A stretch of 64,000 nt of DNA, taken from contig NZ_LMHW01000013.1 of NCBI RefSeq assembly GCF_001428525.1, positions 373,175-437,174 of the forward strand. The letters run 5' to 3'. Source of the DNA: Flavobacterium sp. Root186 (GTDB lineage Bacteria > Bacteroidota > Bacteroidia > Flavobacteriales > Flavobacteriaceae). This document shows, in pieces, positions 38,615-46,939 of this stretch (its first letter is position 1; each line of letters opens with the position of its first letter). The notes beneath the pieces were generated by a model, which was not told the origin of the DNA, ran no database searches, and worked only from the letters and a program-made list of their open reading frames with translations. The translations under genes were made by a program, and so were the position numbers.

Positions 38615-38892
38615 TTTGTTGTGCTCTTGCCACAAAGGCGCTAAGTCGCTAAGTTTTTTTTAAGCTTTTACTTTCTTAACTAAATAATATGCGACATTTT
38701 TAATTTGCGCAAATTTCTTAAATTAATATTTAAAAGCACTGCGCAGTTCCGTTTTTTTGCCACTGATTACACGTATTTTCATAAATTATTTTTTTATCTC
38801 AGATTTAAAATCAAAATAAACTTTTTAATGTATGTCTAAAATTATTTTCTCTTTTAACAGAGAAAATTAGCGTCAATTCATGGCAACATTTT

Positions 38893-39669
38893 TTATAATG
38901 TAATAGTTGTATGCAGAACATCTGGATTTTGAAGCATTTTGTGATGCCCGATTTTGATTTTCTGTACACCTCTTGATAAACTATTGAAACAGTTATCCAG
39001 TTTTGGAATCATTCCGGAATGGATTACTTTTTCTTCTTTTAGCTTATTGTATAATGCTTCGTTGATTTCTGTTATTACAGATGAATCGTCTTCTGAATCT
39101 TGTAAAACACCTTGTTTTTCAAAACAATATGTCAGCGTAACATCAAAAACTTCAGATAGTGCAATTGATAATTCGCTTGCAATCGTATCCGCATTGGTGT
39201 TTAGTAATTGTCCGTTTTTATCGTGTGTAATCGCGCAGAAAACGGGAACGATTCCAGCTTCTAATAAAGTAGCCAGTAATTTGGTATTGACTTGCTTTAC
39301 ATCGCCTACAAAGCCGTAATCGATTGTGGGGTGATTTCTTTTTACTGACTGAATTAAATTGCCATCAGCTCCGGAAAATCCCATTGCATTATTATTTTTT
39401 GACTGCAATTGTGCCACAACATTTTTATTGATTTCTCCTGCATAAATCATCACTACAACATCAAGCATTGGAGCATCTGTAATGCGGCGTCCGTCAATCA
39501 TTTGAGGAACCAAACCAATACTCTGTGCCATCTTTGTAGCCGATTTTCCACCGCCGTGAACCAAAACTTTATATCCTTCAATTTTAGAAAAATCGGTTAA
39601 GAATTGTTCTAATTCTGCTGGATTATCGATGATGTTTCCACCAATTTTTATTACTTTAACTTTCTTCAT
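38893..39669 (-). CDS. argB: Acetylglutamate kinase
   Basis: 258 residues of the amino-acid kinase family, phosphorylating the N-acylglutamate made by the first operon gene. Visible: VKVIKIGGNIIDNP at the start, VHGGGKSATKMAQ (nucleotide loop) and the C-terminal MIPKLDNCFNSLSRGVQKIKIG. No N-terminal extension of the arginine-inhibited hexameric type, so feedback control by arginine is less likely. The substrate may be the acetyl or succinyl form. Confidence 0.94.
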   Translation of the reverse strand: MKKVKVIKIGGNIIDNPAELEQFLTDFSKIEGYKVLVHGGGKSATKMAQSIGLVPQMIDGRRITDAPMLDVVVMIYAGEINKNVVAQLQSKNNNAMGFSGADGNLIQSVKRNHPTIDYGFVGDVKQVNTKLLATLLEAGIVPVFCAITHDKNGQLLNTNADTIASELSIALSEVFDVTLTYCFEKQGVLQDSEDDSSVITEINEALYNKLKEEKVIHSGMIPKLDNCFNSLSRGVQKIKIGHHKMLQNPDVLHTTITL

Positions 39670-39760
39670 GAGGTTCTAAGGGACTAAGGTACTGAGGGAC
39701 TAAGGTTTTTGTTCTAAAGTTTCTTAGCATCTTAGAAACTTAGAACCTTAGCACCTCAAA
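39670..39760. repeat. Imperfect inverted repeat of CTAAG units
   Basis: GAGGTTCTAAGGGACTAAGG at the left faces TTCTTAGCATCTTAGAAACT and CCTTAGCACCTC at the right, in imperfect inverted order, with an 11-nt CTAAG rhythm. A similar string (CTAAGACTCTAAGGTGCTGA) lies at 48000-48020. Confidence 0.55.
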
Positions 39761-39763
39761 AAA

Positions 39764-40711
39764 TTACAATTTTTTAAGAATCTTCTGTAAAACCAATTGT
39801 GCTGAATACGTTCTGTTATTCGCTTGCTCAATTACAATTGAATTCTCGCTGTCTAAAACTTCATCGCTTACAATTACATTTCGACGAACTGGAAGACAGT
39901 GCATGAATTTTCCGTTGTTGGTTAATGCCATTTTATCGGCAGTAACGGTCCAGCTTGGATCGATGTTGGTAACTTTTCCGTAATCGTTGAAGTTACTCCA
40001 GTTCTTTACGTAAACGAAATCGGCGTTTTCGAAAGCTTTGTTTTGATCGTATTCGATTTTGCAGTCTTTTGTAATTTCAGGGCTTAATTCATAACCTTCG
40101 GGATGTGTGATAACAAAATCCATATCTTTTTGCATTTGCATCATTTCTACAAATGAATTCGCAACTGCCTGAGGCAAAGCTTTTGGATGTGGCGCCCACG
40201 AAAGAACAACTTTTGGTTTATGTTTCGTTTTGTGTTCTTCCATTGTAATGGCATCTGCCAAAGACTGCATTGGGTGACGTACTGCGCTTTCCATATTTAC
40301 GATTGGCACTGTTGCATGTTTCAGGAATCCTGAAATCACAGTTTCCTGATAATCTTTTTCTTTATCAACCAAACCAGCAAAAGCACGAATTGCGATAATA
40401 TCACAATATTGTGAAACTACTTCTGCCGCTTCTTTAATATGCTCAGAAGCTCCTGAATTCATAACAGCTCCGTCTTCGAACTCTAGTGTCCAGCCTTCGT
40501 TGGTAAAATTCATTACCATTACATTCATTCCTAAGTTTAGTGCCGCTTTTTGAGTACTCAAACGTGTTCTTAAACTTGGGTTGAAGAATAACATTCCAAG
40601 AGTTTTATTCTTTCCTAAACTTTGATTTTTAAGCGGGTTCTTTTTGATTTTTATCGCTTGTTTTACCCATTTTGATAATGAGTTGATGTCTTTTATTGAG
40701 ATGTAGTTCAT
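39764..40711 (-). CDS. argF': N-acylornithine carbamoyltransferase (acetyl- or succinyl-ornithine)
   Basis: 315 residues. The carbamoyl-phosphate loop reads FFNPSLRTRLSTQKAA instead of the STRTR of classical OTC, and TWAPHPKALPQAV-like SWAPHPKALPQAV and HCLPVRRNVIV are the marks of the Bacteroides SOTCase / Xanthomonas AOTCase group. The residue known to select acyl chain (Glu in acetyl-, Pro in succinyl-enzymes) corresponds here to S89 in NSGASEHIKEA, so the substrate is not predictable. It makes acyl-citrulline for ArgE. Confidence 0.9.
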   Translation of the reverse strand: MNYISIKDINSLSKWVKQAIKIKKNPLKNQSLGKNKTLGMLFFNPSLRTRLSTQKAALNLGMNVMVMNFTNEGWTLEFEDGAVMNSGASEHIKEAAEVVSQYCDIIAIRAFAGLVDKEKDYQETVISGFLKHATVPIVNMESAVRHPMQSLADAITMEEHKTKHKPKVVLSWAPHPKALPQAVANSFVEMMQMQKDMDFVITHPEGYELSPEITKDCKIEYDQNKAFENADFVYVKNWSNFNDYGKVTNIDPSWTVTADKMALTNNGKFMHCLPVRRNVIVSDEVLDSENSIVIEQANNRTYSAQLVLQKILKKL

Positions 40712-40754
40712 TTGTTTTCCTTGTTTTTTTTTATTTTTTTATGCTGAATAAATT

Positions 40755-40809
40755 TATCCGCGGATGACACGGATTCACTTCGTGAAAACGCGGATTTACA
40801 CAGATTTTT
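40755..40809 (+). repeat. Family-A inverted repeat, left arm of GxxExxY unit
   Basis: Positions 40760-40797 are identical, in reverse complement, to 41224-41261 (38 bp). Internal hairpin TTCACTTCGTGAA. The stop codon and the last residues (EKSV) of the GxxExxY gene lie inside it. Confidence 0.9.
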
Positions 40810-41197
40810 CAATTCTATTTTTTTTGCTATTGTCAAATATTTTTCTTCTAAATTCTGGTATAGTTCCAAAATTTAAAAGTAAACCTACTTCACAATTTGT
40901 TCCTTTTAGATAATTTAAAATTTGATTTTCAAAGGCCTCAACAATACAATCTGCAGCTTTTAATTCTAGTATGATCAAATCCTCTACAATCAAATCTGCA
41001 TAATACTGCCCTACCGTTATTCCCTTATAAAAAACTTCAATTTTCTTTTGCGCTTCAACTTTAAGACCTTTATTCTTTAATTCTAAATACATAGAATTTT
41101 GATAAACCCTTTCCAAAAAGCCATGTCCTAATTCATTATAAACTTCATAAAAAGTTTTAATAATTACATCAGTTAGTTCTTCATGCAATAAATTCAT
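40796..41197 (-). CDS. GxxExxY protein (PD-(D/E)XK nuclease-like)
   Basis: 133 residues. The naming motif is G26-F-L-E29-R-V-Y32, and a nuclease-type core follows: D68 in YYADLIVEDL, E78-L-K80 (ILELKAAD) and Q92-x-x-x-Y96 (QILNY) like RecB-family enzymes. Most copies are multicopy, uncharacterised genes in Bacteroidota. It interrupts an arginine/proline operon, lies between perfect 38-bp inverted repeats, and runs into one of them. Its direction matches the operon, so it may be cotranscribed. Whether it cuts nucleic acid or mobilises the repeats is not known. Confidence 0.85.
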   Translation of the reverse strand: MNLLHEELTDVIIKTFYEVYNELGHGFLERVYQNSMYLELKNKGLKVEAQKKIEVFYKGITVGQYYADLIVEDLIILELKAADCIVEAFENQILNYLKGTNCEVGLLLNFGTIPEFRRKIFDNSKKNRIEKSV

Positions 41198-41210
41198 ATT
41201 TCAACATTTA

Positions 41211-41266
41211 AAAATCCGTAAAAATCCGCGTTTTCACGAAGTGAATCCGTGTCATCCGCGTATAAA
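41211..41266 (-). repeat. Family-A inverted repeat, right arm of GxxExxY unit
   Basis: 41224-41261 is the exact reverse complement of 40760-40797. It lies 7 bp before the end of proB and 14-50 bp upstream of the GxxExxY start, so it may also carry that gene's expression signals. Confidence 0.9.
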
Positions 41267-41267
41267 T

Positions 41268-42029
41268 CTACACAATTTTTGTGAAAGAAATTTCTTCCTT
41301 TAGTGCTTTCAATATAAAATTATCATTTAATCCGTTTACAATCCAGGTTTCAATGTTGGCTGCTTTTGCGATTCCGGCTGCTTCGATTTTGGACTGCATT
41401 CCACCAGTTCCGTGTGATGATTTTGATTCTCCGATTTCTTTTTCTAATACTTTTAGATCGTTTACCAATTTAATCGTTTCCGGATTTTCATCGTGAATGG
41501 AATCTTTCGTATAAATGCCGTTCGTATTAGTGGCAATTATCAGAATATCAACATTTAGCAGTACTGCCGTTAAAGCCGCTAATTTATCATTATCTCCAAA
41601 CCGAATCTCATCTGTGGCAACGGTATCATTTTCATTGATAATCGGAATGTAATTGTTTTTAACCAATACATTAATGGTGTTTACAATGTTCTTTTTGGTC
41701 TGTTCTTTTTCGAAATCAGAATAAGAAAGCAAACACTGCGAAGTATTTAATCCTAAATCCTTAAAATTTTCATTGTAAATCCGCATTAAATGAGGCTGTC
41801 CGATAGAAGCTAAAGCTTGTTTTACAAAAACATCTTTATCTTGATTGTCCAGCTTTACAAATTGCTTTGCTGCTGCAATTGCTCCGGAGCTGACTATGAT
41901 AAATTCATATTCATCGTTTAGAGCAGCGATTTGTATTCCAAGGTCTTCAATCTTTCCCCGCGAAATATGATTGGTTTCTTTGGTTAAAGTATTACTTCCT
42001 ATTTTTAATAAAATCCTTTTTTTACCCAT
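41268..42029 (-). CDS. proB: Glutamate 5-kinase, PUA-less form
   Basis: 253 residues of the amino-acid kinase family, making gamma-glutamyl phosphate for proline. Start KKRILLKIGSNTL, ISSG-type VSSGAIAAAKQF and IPIINENDTVATDEIRFGDND are typical. It ends after the kinase domain, so it lacks the C-terminal PUA domain of E. coli ProB (367 residues). The 42030-42198 gap to proA holds CGCAAAG-type repeat strings only. Confidence 0.93.
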   Translation of the reverse strand: MGKKRILLKIGSNTLTKETNHISRGKIEDLGIQIAALNDEYEFIIVSSGAIAAAKQFVKLDNQDKDVFVKQALASIGQPHLMRIYNENFKDLGLNTSQCLLSYSDFEKEQTKKNIVNTINVLVKNNYIPIINENDTVATDEIRFGDNDKLAALTAVLLNVDILIIATNTNGIYTKDSIHDENPETIKLVNDLKVLEKEIGESKSSHGTGGMQSKIEAAGIAKAANIETWIVNGLNDNFILKALKEEISFTKIV

Positions 42030-42198
42030 TGTTGTTGTTTTGCTGCGATTTTTTTAACCGCAAAGTGCGCAAGGTTCTTATATTGTTTGTGCTTGCAAAC
42101 GATAAGTTCGCAAAGCTTTATCTATAATTAAATTCCAATCCAGAAGCCTCGGTATAAAATTCCAAATTCCAATAAGTCTAAAATTCTAAGAAGTCTAA

Positions 42199-43392
42199 TT
42201 ATCTAATTTGCCCTTCTCCGTATACGTACCACTTATTGGTAACCAAATGCTGTAAACCAATTGGTCCTCTTTGATGCAATTTATCTGTGCTTATCGCTAA
42301 TTCTCCGCCTAAACCAAATTGTCCGCCGTCTGTAAAACGGGTTGAGGCATTGTGATAAACTGCGGCAGCATCAACAGCTTCCATGAATTTTTTGGCTGCT
42401 TTTTCCTCTTTTGTAATAATGGCCGCCGAATGCCCTCCACAATATTTGTTGATTTTTTCGATAGCATGCTCTTCAGAATCAATGGTTCCGATGACGATTT
42501 TATAGTCTAAAAACTCTTCGTACCAGATATCTTCGTTTTGAAGCGTTTCCGTATTTTCGAAATTTTCTAATGATTTATCAACGATAATTTCCACTTTTGA
42601 TTCGGTTAAAACTTCAATTAACATAGCCGTAAAACCTTCAAAATTAGGCAATCTTGAATCTATCAAAACTTTATCCAAAGCATTACAAGCCGAGATTTTA
42701 GAGGTTTTGGCATTCAAAATTACTTTTAAAGCCAAATCAGTATCTGCATTTTCATGAACGTAAACAAAATTGTTTCCGCGGCCGCTTACAATTACTGGGC
42801 AGGTTGCGTGTGCTTTTACAAACTCAATTAGTTTTTCTCCGCCTCTTGGAACAATTAAATCGACTTTTTGAGTTGGTTTTTCTAAGAATGCCTGAGTTTC
42901 CGTTCTGTTGTAATTCAGATATTCCACCCAATCTTTTGAAATTCCGTTTTCTTCTAAAGCTTTATGCCAAAGACTTACGATTTTCAAATTTGATTGTAGA
43001 GATTCTTTTCCTCCTTTTAATAAAATCTTATTTCCAGATTTAAAAGCAATTCCGCCCGCTTCAATCGTAACATCGGGACGAGATTCGTAAATAATTAAAA
43101 TTGTACCAAAAGCGGCTGTTTTATTCACCACTTTTATTCCATTATCATGTGTAAAATGAAAACGCTCAACGCCAACAGGATCTTCCTGAGAAGCTAATTG
43201 GTTCAATGATAAAATCATCTCATCGACTTTTTTATCATCTACTTTCAAGCGTTCTTCCATCGCTAAATCTGAGCCGTCATAAGCCAATAAATCTTCCTGA
43301 TTCGTTAGAATAATCTGACTCCGCTCCTGCTCGACCAGCTTTGCCATAGAATGCAAAACGAGATTGCGTTTTTCAATTGATAATGGGTTCAT
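42199..43392 (-). CDS. proA: Glutamate-5-semialdehyde dehydrogenase (gamma-glutamyl phosphate reductase)
   Basis: 397 residues of the aldehyde dehydrogenase superfamily, reducing gamma-glutamyl phosphate to the semialdehyde. The catalytic-Cys region is SKISACNALDKVLID; VPRGGEKLIEFV and IIYESRPDVTIEAGG are ProA-typical. It is placed between argD and proB, so proline and arginine precursors are made from one transcript. Confidence 0.94.
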   Translation of the reverse strand: MNPLSIEKRNLVLHSMAKLVEQERSQIILTNQEDLLAYDGSDLAMEERLKVDDKKVDEMILSLNQLASQEDPVGVERFHFTHDNGIKVVNKTAAFGTILIIYESRPDVTIEAGGIAFKSGNKILLKGGKESLQSNLKIVSLWHKALEENGISKDWVEYLNYNRTETQAFLEKPTQKVDLIVPRGGEKLIEFVKAHATCPVIVSGRGNNFVYVHENADTDLALKVILNAKTSKISACNALDKVLIDSRLPNFEGFTAMLIEVLTESKVEIIVDKSLENFENTETLQNEDIWYEEFLDYKIVIGTIDSEEHAIEKINKYCGGHSAAIITKEEKAAKKFMEAVDAAAVYHNASTRFTDGGQFGLGGELAISTDKLHQRGPIGLQHLVTNKWYVYGEGQIR

Positions 43393-43407
43393 TTTTTTGG
43401 TTTAATT

Positions 43408-43495
43408 GGTCAATTCGTGTAATCGTTTAATCGTGTAATCGTTAATTCGTTTAATCGTGTAATCGTTAATTCGTATAATCGATTAAACGATTAAA
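43408..43495. repeat. Short tandem repeat TTCGTTTAATCGTGTAATCG
   Basis: The gap between proA and argD is filled with units such as CGTGTAATCGTTAATTCG repeated about three times in roughly 24-bp steps, ending in an inverted ATTAAACGATTAAAC. Slippage-type growth within an operon spacer. Confidence 0.65.
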
Positions 43496-43505
43496 CAAAT
43501 AAACA

Positions 43506-44639
43506 TTATAGCTCTTCTAAACTTTCTTTTAAAGCTTTTACAAACGTATCAATATCAGCTTTTTTCACTGTAAGCGGCGGTAAAATTCTCAATAGATTTT
43601 TATTGTTAGCGCTTCCTGTAAAAATGTGTTTTTCGATAATTAGCTTTTTTCTCAAAGCTGCAACATCAAAATCAAACTCAACTCCTAGCATTAAACCTTT
43701 TCCTTTTACTTGTTTGATGCCTTCCACTTCTTTGATTTTTTCTAAGAAATATTCGTAAACTTCGTTTACATTTTTTTGTAAATCAAGTTTTTCAATTACA
43801 TCCAAAACCGCAATTCCTGCCGCACAAGATAAGTGGCTTCCGCCGAAAGTAGTTCCTAACAATCCGAAACTTGCTTCAAATTTTGGTGAAATCAAAATGG
43901 CTCCAACCGGAAAACCATTCCCCATTCCTTTTGCAACTGAAATAATATCAGCGTTGATTCCGTGGTGTTGGAAAGCGAAGAATTTCCCGCTTCTTCCGTA
44001 TCCTGATTGTACTTCATCTAAAATCAAAACAACATCATGTTTTTTACATGCTTTTTCTAAAGCCTGAAAAAATTCTGTTGTTCCCTGATCTAAACCTCCA
44101 ACTCCCTGAATTCCTTCAATAATTACTGCTGTTACATCTCCTTTAGCCAATTCAGCTTCTACTAATTCGATTTGATTTAACGGTAAAAAGGTAACTACTT
44201 GCTGTGCGTTAATTGGCGCAACGATCTTTTTGTTATCAGTAACGGCAACGGCTGCAGAAGTTCTTCCGTGAAAAGAATTATCAAAAGCTACAACTCTAGA
44301 TTTTCCGTTGTGGAAAGAAGCTAGTTTTAAAGCATTTTCATTGGCTTCAGCTCCAGAACTGCATAAAAATAATTCGTAATTTTCTAAACCGGAAAGTTTT
44401 CCTAATTTCTGCGCCAATTCTACCTGCAAAGGATTCTGAATCGCATTCGAATAAAATCCTAAATGGTCTAATTGATTTTTTAATTTTTCTACGTAATCTG
44501 GTTGTGTGTGTCCAATAGAAATCACACCATGTCCGCTGTATAAATCTAAGTATTCTACTCCTTTGTCGTCGTAAATTGTACAATCTACTGCTTTTACCGG
44601 AGTTATGTCATATAATGGGTAAACGTTAAATAAATTCAT
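43506..44639 (-). CDS. argD: Acetylornithine / succinylornithine aminotransferase
   Basis: 377 residues, class III PLP aminotransferase converting N-acylglutamate semialdehyde to N-acylornithine. The PLP lysine is K237 in ISVAKGMGNGFP; SSGAEANENALKLA, FHGRTSAAVA and LDEVQSGYGRSGKF are family blocks. It precedes proA in the transcript. Confidence 0.93.
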   Translation of the reverse strand: MNLFNVYPLYDITPVKAVDCTIYDDKGVEYLDLYSGHGVISIGHTQPDYVEKLKNQLDHLGFYSNAIQNPLQVELAQKLGKLSGLENYELFLCSSGAEANENALKLASFHNGKSRVVAFDNSFHGRTSAAVAVTDNKKIVAPINAQQVVTFLPLNQIELVEAELAKGDVTAVIIEGIQGVGGLDQGTTEFFQALEKACKKHDVVLILDEVQSGYGRSGKFFAFQHHGINADIISVAKGMGNGFPVGAILISPKFEASFGLLGTTFGGSHLSCAAGIAVLDVIEKLDLQKNVNEVYEYFLEKIKEVEGIKQVKGKGLMLGVEFDFDVAALRKKLIIEKHIFTGSANNKNLLRILPPLTVKKADIDTFVKALKESLEEL

Positions 44640-44654
44640 GTTTTTTTGTTTAAC

Positions 44655-44710
44655 GTTTCAAGTTTCAAGTTTCAAGTTACGCATAGAACTTGAAACTTGA
44701 AACCTGAAAC
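44655..44710. repeat. Hairpin of CAAGTTT units between argD and argC
   Basis: GTTTCAAGTTTCAAGTTTCA (from 44655) is matched by its reverse complement ending at 44710 (arms 24 bp, one mismatch, 8-nt loop). It could slow or protect the long transcript here. Confidence 0.7.
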
Positions 44711-44719
44711 AAATTTTTC

Positions 44720-45697
44720 CTAAAATCCGCTTGGTCTCAAATTTAAACCTGTGGTTTCTTCTAAACCGAACATTAAATTCATGTTTTGAATTGCTTGTCC
44801 TGAAGCACCTTTGGTTAAGTTATCTATAATTGATGTTATGAGCACCCGGTTTCCTTTTTTCAATAAACTAATGATACATTTATTCGTTTGCACCACTTGT
44901 TTCAGGTTAATATTTGTTGTGGTAACGGTTACAAAAGGTTCGTTTTTATAGAAATCTTCATATTTCTCTACTAATTGTTCCAAACTATCATCACATAATG
45001 TATATAAAGTTGCAAAAATTCCTCTTGGAAAATCTCCTCTATTCGGAATAAAAAGCAATTCACTTTCGAAATCATCTTGCAGCTGCACCAAACTTTCTGA
45101 AATTTCACCTAAATGCTGATGCTCAAAAGCTTTATAATGCGACATATTGTTGTTTCTCCAACTAAAATGAGAAGTTTCTGAAAGTCCAACTCCTGCCCCT
45201 GTGCTTCCGGTTGTAGCATTAATATGAACATCATTATTTAGCATATTATATTCTGCTAAAGGCAATAAAGCCAATTGTATAGCCGTTGCAAAACAACCTG
45301 GATTTGCAATATAATTTGCTTTTTTAATTTCTGCTTTGTTCAATTCAGGCAATCCGTAAACAAAATCTTTGCCTTGGAAATGAGCATCTTTATTCAACCT
45401 GAAATCATTTCCTAAATCAATGATTTTAGTATGGCTTGCAAATGCATTTTCCTGCAAAAACGAAATTGATTTTCCGTGACCTAAACATAAAAAAACCACA
45501 TTTACGTCAGGATTTATTATATCCGTAAAATTCATTTCAATGTCGCCCATCAAATCGTGGTGTGCCACAGAAAGTGGTTTTCCTGCATTTGTAGTGCTGT
45601 AAACAAAATCGATGTTTACTTTGGGGTGATACATTAAAATTCTGATGAGTTCTCCAGCCGTGTAGCCTGAACCACCAATTATTCCGACATTAATCAT
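44720..45697 (-). CDS. argC: N-acetyl-gamma-glutamyl-phosphate reductase
   Basis: 325 residues. An N-terminal Rossmann fold (NVGIIGGSGYTAGELIR) and the active-site Cys C135 in IANPGCFATAI. It reduces acylglutamyl phosphate to the semialdehyde. It overlaps the end of argG by 8 bp, so the two are translationally coupled. Confidence 0.94.
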   Translation of the reverse strand: MINVGIIGGSGYTAGELIRILMYHPKVNIDFVYSTTNAGKPLSVAHHDLMGDIEMNFTDIINPDVNVVFLCLGHGKSISFLQENAFASHTKIIDLGNDFRLNKDAHFQGKDFVYGLPELNKAEIKKANYIANPGCFATAIQLALLPLAEYNMLNNDVHINATTGSTGAGVGLSETSHFSWRNNNMSHYKAFEHQHLGEISESLVQLQDDFESELLFIPNRGDFPRGIFATLYTLCDDSLEQLVEKYEDFYKNEPFVTVTTTNINLKQVVQTNKCIISLLKKGNRVLITSIIDNLTKGASGQAIQNMNLMFGLEETTGLNLRPSGF

Positions 45698-46883
45698 GAT
45701 CTAATTGATTTACAGATGAAAATATGTTTTGTGCATTTCCAAGAATTTTGATAAATCCTTTTGCATCATCAGATGTCCAAGCATTGTTCATTTCTCCGTA
45801 CTGACCAAACCCTGTGTTCATCAAATCATTTTTAGATTCGATTCCGTCAAGTGAGAAATGGTATGGTTTTAATGAAACCGTTACGGTTCCGTTTACTGTT
45901 TTTTGAGTGTCTTGTAAGAAAGTTTCAATGTTTCTCATAACCGGATCTAAGAACTGACCTTCGTGGAATAACATTCCGTACCAGTTTCCTAACTGCTCTT
46001 TCCAGTATTGCTGCCATTTTCCAAGCGTATGTTTCTCTAATAAATGGTGCGCTTTGATAATGATTAATGGCGCAGCAGCTTCAAAACCAACTCTACCTTT
46101 AATTCCGATAATGGTATCCCCAACGTGAATATCTCTACCAATTGCGTAAGCATTTGCCAATTTTTCAAGAGCAACGATGTTGTTTGATGGTTTATCTGTT
46201 TTACCGTTTATTCCAACTAATTCCCCTTGCTCAAAATGAAGCGTTACTTTTTCTTCACCTTCTTTTTTCAATTGAGAAGGATAAGCTTCACTTGGCAATG
46301 GCTGGCCTGAAGTCAAGGTTTCTTTTCCTCCAACACTGGTTCCCCAAAGTCCTTTATTGATCGAATATTGTGCTTTTTCCCAAGAATAATGAACTCCGTT
46401 TTGAGCCAAATAATCTACTTCTTCTTGTCTTGAAAGTTTTAAATCTCTAATTGGTGTAATAATTTCAATTTCCGGAGCAATCGTTTGGAAAATCAAGTCA
46501 AAACGTATTTGGTCGTTTCCTGCACCTGTACTTCCGTGTGCGATGGCGCTTGCTCCTACTTTTTTAGCATATTTTATAGCTTCAATTGCCTGAAAAACAC
46601 GTTCTGCACTTACTGATAATGGATAAGTATTGTTTTTTAATACATTTCCGAAAATCAAATATTTTATAGCTTTATCATAATATTTGTCTACGATTGTAAG
46701 ATTTGCGTGTTGTGCACTTCCTAATTCGTAAGCTCTTTTTTCAATGGCTGATAATTCTTCTGCGTCAAATCCTCCTGTATCTACCAATACAGTGTGAACT
46801 TCGTATCCTTTTTCATTTTTTAAATATTTCAAACAATACGAGGTATCTAATCCTCCGCTATAAGCTAATACTACTTTTTTCAT
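45690..46883 (-). CDS. argG: Argininosuccinate synthase
   Basis: 397 residues of the adenine-nucleotide alpha-hydrolase superfamily, with the PP-loop LAYSGGLDTSYCLKYL, ACID-type HGSTGAGNDQIRFDL and INGKTDKPSNN. It joins citrulline and aspartate. Although it catalyses a late step, it is second in the operon, directly after the acetyltransferase gene. Confidence 0.95.
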   Translation of the reverse strand: MKKVVLAYSGGLDTSYCLKYLKNEKGYEVHTVLVDTGGFDAEELSAIEKRAYELGSAQHANLTIVDKYYDKAIKYLIFGNVLKNNTYPLSVSAERVFQAIEAIKYAKKVGASAIAHGSTGAGNDQIRFDLIFQTIAPEIEIITPIRDLKLSRQEEVDYLAQNGVHYSWEKAQYSINKGLWGTSVGGKETLTSGQPLPSEAYPSQLKKEGEEKVTLHFEQGELVGINGKTDKPSNNIVALEKLANAYAIGRDIHVGDTIIGIKGRVGFEAAAPLIIIKAHHLLEKHTLGKWQQYWKEQLGNWYGMLFHEGQFLDPVMRNIETFLQDTQKTVNGTVTVSLKPYHFSLDGIESKNDLMNTGFGQYGEMNNAWTSDDAKGFIKILGNAQNIFSSVNQLDHD

Positions 46884-46939
46884 TTTTTATAATTTTGGCC
46901 AATACTTTCGTATTTAGCAGTTTGAGATTTCTTTTTTGA

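Noticed and set aside
43408..43495. CRISPR-like short repeats between proA and argD
   Set aside because: Units are contiguous with no unique spacers, and no cas genes are present: a simple tandem repeat.
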